From NCBI RefSeq assembly GCF_040869045.1, contig NC_090321.1, positions 76,479,183-76,543,182 of the forward strand: DNA of 64,000 bases, in the 5' to 3' direction. The notes below the pieces were generated by a model. The model did no database searches, was not told the origin of the DNA, and saw only the letters and a list, made by a program, of their open reading frames with translations. Below, in pieces: positions 59,314 to 64,000 of the stretch (the stretch's first letter is position 1; the number at the start of each line of letters is the position of its first letter). Source of the DNA: Eurosta solidaginis. Its lineage: Eukaryota > Arthropoda > Insecta > Diptera > Tephritidae. The position numbers and the translations under genes are program-made.

Positions 59314-60165
59314 CAAGCATTTTTTACACAAATACTCATGTACCCAATACAAGTTCAGGACGTTCATATTTATCGACACGCTGTCCGGTATGGCCCAACT
59401 GTTGGAAATATGCAGTTGGCACTGTTGACAAAAAATATGGATCAATGAACACAAGTAAAAGTGAAAGAATTTTTTTACCATCTCTTGTTACTTTACACAT
59501 TAGACATTGGAAACGACGACCAGCATCTACAAGTTGCTATTGAGCCTTGCAACGATTAGATCTAATTGCACCCAATTCACCAAAATTTACAATGGGTGGC
59601 TCATATTCACCCTCATCCGTTCGTGCCATTGGTGAGGCGGTAAGTGTAATGGACAAATCTGTTGTTTTTAATAAATCAGCTGTTGCAGGTATGCAATACA
59701 AAGACGACCTGCAAAGAAGAAAGATCAATGTAATTGCCAAACAAAACATTAATTTCGATTATCGATACCTAACGTAACGTGGCGAGGAGTTACCCTGATC
59801 TTCTACCACATATTTTGTGGTCACCAATGGTGGTAAGAAACCCTGTTCATTAGTAATAAAAGCACCACCAGCGCTATTTTGATTTTCAATGATAACGCTT
59901 ATCGGATTTGGCATCTGATCGGGATCTAAACGGCGTTGGGCTTGATCATACTGTTGCGGCTGTTGATATTTACCAGTAACAGGTGCAGGTGGTTGCTAAA
60001 GAAAATAACACAAAAATAATCATCAGCAAATTTGTAAATTATTAGTTGTATTAGCATACATTATAACCAGGACGTCCGGACGTGTCCGGGTATTGGGGGT
60101 TGACACGGCTTGGGTGGTTGACTGAGCATTGGCGTCTGTCCAGGTTGTGTTGGTGGCATCATAAA
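59314..60165 (-). pseudogene. Sec24CD: Sec24CD gene fragment
   Basis: Sec24 is the cargo-binding subunit of COPII vesicle coats. Minus strand: Pro-rich MPPTQPGQTPMLSQPPKP; intron 59996-60059; APVTGKYQQPQQYDQAQRR, LDPDQMPNPISVI, NEQGFLPPLVTTKYVVEDQG; intron 59709-59768; SLYCIPATADLLKTTDL, EGEYEPPIVNFGELGAIRSN, RCKA, then AGRRFQCLMCKV; intron 59422-59478; [24 protein letters not shown], stop, EYLCKK. The CxxC pairs belong to the Sec24 zinc-finger domain (second Cys of the first pair area is lost in a small deletion). All three introns are GT-AG, 57-64 bp. It ends in fusion with CCT7. Confidence 0.9.
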
Positions 60166-60299
60166 AGCCATCAATAACAAGTGCCAAGAATATATCCGCG
60201 GCATACCTGCCGACCAAAATGATTCAAGGGGTTCTGATTGCCAACCTCACCTACCCGTGGCGAATCCTGTACCTAACAATTTGGTGTGAACAATTGGTG

Positions 60300-60643
<344 letters not shown>

Positions 60644-60800
60644 GGTGCTATATAATTGTGAATTCTTTCTATGAGCACAAAAATCAAATCAAACATTTTT
60701 GTCGAAATAAACAGCAAAAATCATTGTATATTAAAGACTTTGGGAAAATTTTAGAATAGCACCCCCGAGTTCGGGGTAAAACTTTGCATCAAATGAAAGA

Positions 60801-61264
60801 GGGAGTTCTCCCGATCACAAATATATATATTTTAAAGTGCGCAAACTTATAATTTAAAAGTTATTTGTTGTTAAAGTTTGCAAATTTAACAAATTTCTAT
60901 AGAACTTTAAATTACAATTTACACATCTTTCAAAACCTTAATCCACATACATATCTATATAAATTGGCAACGATAAACTTAAATTGCATTTTAGTATATT
61001 TCACATTTCATTTTTGCATTGTTTTCACTTATTATAAATGTTTTTATTAAATCAATCGCGCTTTTGTAGCAACATGCACATATATATATATATATATATA
61101 TACATATATTTTATTGATGACATTACAAAGCTGTGCTGCCACATATATATACGTATACACATATAAAATTTGTATACAAATTTGCAAACTTTAACACCAA
61201 ATTACTTTTAAATTATAAGTTTGCGAGCTTTAAAATATATATATATGTGATCTGGAGAACTCCC
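60801..61264. mobile_element. MITE with ~87-bp inverted ends
   Basis: 60801-60887 (GGGAGTTCTCCCGATCACAA..) is mirrored by 61178-61264 at roughly 90% identity. The interior (60888-61177) is AT-rich with an AT microsatellite (61080-61100). No TSD found. Confidence 0.75.
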
Positions 61265-61589
61265 TGTTAATTTTAAATATTTCCAGAGATATTCCATTTA
61301 AAACTCTCAAAATTGAAAAAAATTTCGACCACCAAATGTTTTGCTGTCTCTGCTGAATTAGAAATGGCGAATTTTTTTGCACGCAAAAATTACGTATTTT
61401 GCTATCCCTATAAAAATATTAGGTGCGAGAGAGCACGATACATTGTGGGAAAGCTAGATTTGTCAACATGTTATTTCATTTGAAGAATTTTTCATTCCAA
61501 ATCGTCACCCCTGTCAAAAATTCGTGTGTTTGTGTGCGTTTTTGGTCGCACGATTTTTGCAGGGTTGTAGGGTTGTAGATAAACAACTG

Positions 61590-62570
61590 TCAAAAACATA
61601 GAGATCGTATTTTTATCGATATTACGCCGACATCAATAAATTGCCTTAGTAAATACCAATTATGCATTGATGTGACATTGATGTTGATAAGACGTGATGT
61701 CGACGACGATACGAAGTGCTCGCAATAAACGACTAGAGTATTCTGGATAAGGTGTTTTAACAATGTACTTAACCCACGTCTTTTTAAAATCTGCATGCAC
61801 TTATTAAAAGCTTGTTCGCTCCAAAAAGCGAGCCCTTTTCCATGTTTTGAACAAAAGTGAGGCACGTGTTCAATTACAGCATGGACTTTAGGTGAAATAC
61901 TAATTTCCAAGTCCTCATAACTTGTTTAAATTTATTAATATTTACTTTGAATTGCGGGTTTAGATTATGCGAAAAGCAAGGGTTAACTACCAGACTAAAT
62001 CTTGAAAACACTGAACATATTTCATACATTTACCGCCATGTTTTTCTGAAATTCTTCTCAAAATATGTAAATTTTTAAGCAATTTTTGCAGGAATTGCCG
62101 TTAAAAGAAGAAGTAAACTTCACGATCTACATGGTATTCTTTAACCCATCCATTGCTTTCTATTTCAAATTCTTTCAACATGCTTTCATAAAGTTTATTT
62201 ATAACGCCAAGTAAGAGATGAAGTTCCGGAGGTGGAACAACTCTATTATTTCAATGTCTTCATCAAAATGAAAGAGTGGTTTGTTTACAGAATTTTTAAA
62301 AGGCAGAACGTGTTCTTTTTCACCTCATTTTTGTTCCCAAGCTCTAACATTTTTCAAGCAATCGCCAAGTGTTTTAAGCGTACCGCACGTATTTAAATCG
62401 TCACTAGATAGTGTACACCAAGTGCAAGGATATTTACTGGCATGACTCATAATGCCTATTAAAATATTCGCTAATTTCAAGCCAGTAACGATTTTACACT
62501 TAAATTTATCAAACTTTAATACCGTCCATAATAATAAAACAACCAGTGATAAATAGTTTTTTGACACTAG
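61590..62570 (-). pseudogene. Transposase-like protein remnant
   Basis: Minus-strand pieces in order: TGLKLANILIGIMSHASKYP-CTWC (62325-62567), PPPELHLLLGVINKLYESML near 62200, SEKHGGKCMKYVQCF near 62050, and ISISPKVHAVIEHVPHFCSK, KGLAFWSEQAF (61590-61910). The CxWC, PPELHLLLG, PKVHAVIEH and WSEQ boxes belong to a widespread uncharacterised transposon-encoded protein family I recall from insects and cnidarians. Stops and shifts between pieces. I cannot assign a superfamily. Confidence 0.55.
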
Positions 62571-63592
62571 AACTTAAAAAACTCGTCAAAGCTTTAATTT
62601 TTAATAATTTTTTTGACACTAGGCACCTCCTATAATAGGCCTACAGGAAAATTTCCCGGATGGTCGGCAGAAAAATTAAAATTTTTTAAAACCCACCGTG
62701 AGACTGCTCAGAAACTCATGTCTCCCATAAGAAGAATGCTCGTAAATATTTTTATTAACAAAATTAAAAGTTTAATAAATGGATTTAAATAAAACATTTA
62801 CACTTTTTGGGATAAATAAGTTTTCACGGAATTATCGCATACTTTCTGTGTATAGATTTAGAGTGAACGATGCTTTAAATATAGACTATATCGTAAACAG
62901 TGTTGTTTCTTAAATTCTTAATAAAAAACATTCCATAAATAATCATAAAAGCATTTAATAATTTTAATTTACGTAGAGGCAATTCGACAGGTAATTTCTT
63001 ATCGAACAACTGTTATCGAACGCTCAATACGATACGACATTTTGTTTTATGGAAAGCAAAGACGATAATTTCATACAGGTTCCTGCTCGATATCGAATGG
63101 AATGGCCAGCCCAGGTCACCCAAGTAGTTAAAATCTGAACTTGAAATGACTGTACGATAAAACCGTCCCCAACCTGCTTTCGGAACTAATGCTAATGCTG
63201 AACTGAAAGTTGTTTTCCAAATAAAGTGGTTGCATCTATCATCGTTCTCGCTGAGTTTCAATTTAAAACACATTATGGTTTATGTTGAGAAGCACACAGG
63301 CATCTCCAGACATCTTCTTAAATGCTATCACCATCGAATCTTTACACCGTATCAACTTTAAATTGGGAATACCTACAAATTGTTTTGAAAAGTGCATGAT
63401 GGCGGAAGTCTGGCGCTGTTCGTCCCTTTCGTTTTTTTCTACGGCCAGGTATAGCTGACTTAAACGATATAAACTTACCCTCAATCGAGGATTGTTATCC
63501 GAATCTCGCTAACCTAACAAGATCAATTTATACGCTTTTTTATCAAAACGTCAGTGGTATGCGCCTCAAGTCATCTTAATTTTATTGTAATA
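62571..63592 (-). other. Spacer with two unrecognised open frames
   Basis: Adjacent minus-strand frames (63013-63273 and 63263-63484) of 86 and 73 codons, the second reading LSQLYLAVEKNERDEQRQTS, look protein-like and may be one shifted ORF, but I recognise neither. 62571-63000 shows nothing. Confidence 0.3.
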
Positions 63593-64000
63593 CTAGCTTT
63601 ACCTGAGATAGGTTGTAACGCCCGAGATCGAACGAATGTTGCGTTATTTTTTCTGTTTTGTTTGTTGATAATTTACTTCATTGTTCTGTATTTTGTACGC
63701 ATATTTGGTGAATTTTTCTGTTAAAACATTTTATTATTGTATTTTATTGTGGGTACACAATAGTTTTGGGGTTTATTCGTTCGGTGCATCGTTTTGGTGT
63801 TCCAACTCTAGAGCTAGCAACATATAGCTGGTCATGGGAAAAGCATGGACTCTCTAAATTTAAGCCTGCAACAGTATTGTCCTTGTGCTTTGTTGATTGT
63901 AAATGCAAAAGCAAGGCGTACAGGAAACTGTAAGCACTTAAAATTTAATGGCAAATCTGTAGGAATCATTGGGATCCGCGGTATGAGCACATCGTCACCT
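63593..64000 (-). mobile_element. Helitron: helicase C-terminus and candidate 3' end
   Basis: Minus strand from the window edge: GDDVLIPRIPMIPTDLP, FPVRLAFAFTINKAQGQ (helicase motif V region), a few-base deletion shifting frame, VAGLNLESPCFSHDQLYVAS, SRVGTPKRCTERINP and a stop near 63742. QLYVASSRVG is helicase motif VI of Helitron Rep/Hel proteins. Downstream, ACCT-atctc-AGGT then AAAGCTAG ending at 63593 resembles a Helitron 3' terminus (small hairpin, then CTAG) followed by T. The rest of the element lies beyond the window. Confidence 0.8.

Noticed and set aside
59547..59777. Plus-strand ORF
   Set aside because: Shadow of the Sec24CD fragment; the minus strand gives the conserved protein.

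Overview
This is eukaryotic DNA, most likely from a tephritid fruit fly (Bactrocera/Zeugodacus/Ceratitis type; inferred, not proven). It is AT-rich and full of ACATATGT-type simple repeats. It carries short GT-AG introns of about 54-64 bp, an HMG-D/HMG-Z gene, and retroposon families I associate with higher flies. No rRNA gene, functional tRNA gene, CRISPR array or bacterial operon is visible. Only one gene looks intact; almost everything else is transposable-element (TE) sequence, much of it nested.

Layout. 1-1.6 kb: a TA-flanked MITE carrying further insertions. 1.9-4.8 kb: a large repeat with a ~130-bp tandem array; it recurs at 22.7-25.2 kb, with a relative at 21.9-22.7 kb. 4.9-15.2 kb: a giant foldback structure. 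Its two ~3.5-kb arms are nearly identical and inverted, and each ends outward in 7-8 copies of a ~150-bp repeat whose junctions are hairpins. Each arm also contains a ~1.15-kb palindrome, and the 3.4-kb centre holds decayed copies of arm sequence plus MITEs and an hAT insertion. 15.9-21.5 kb: MITEs, tRNA-derived SINE pieces, a decayed PIF/Harbinger element with a nested insertion, and a 111-bp hAT MITE with a perfect 8-bp target duplication. 26-39 kb: MITEs, LINE remains, a 407-bp retroposon with a 13-bp target duplication, and a three-layer nest (PHD-finger ORF, hAT, Gypsy-type solo LTR).

41.8-47 kb: HmgZ/HmgD on the plus strand. Two coding exons (51 + 61 codons) encode a 112-aa chromatin protein. 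The 4.55-kb intron contains LINE-type sequence and a pogo-like transposon; a perfect 140-bp tandem duplication lies just downstream. 48.8-51.3 kb: a TIR element, a second solo LTR and a 48-bp perfect inverted-repeat pair.

54-64 kb is the most unusual part. On the minus strand, in the order Cdc5, Sec24CD, CCT7 (Tcp-1eta), Atg18a, lie broken pieces of four unrelated host genes. Most keep small introns, so they were copied as DNA rather than as mRNA. Sec24CD is joined directly to CCT7 in mid-protein, and Atg18a directly abuts a ~420-bp tandem array. At the window edge, on the same strand, are the C-terminal helicase motifs and a candidate 3' end of a Helitron, a transposon class known for capturing gene fragments. 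A Helitron-type capture is a reasonable but untested explanation. LINE fragments were later inserted into this cluster.
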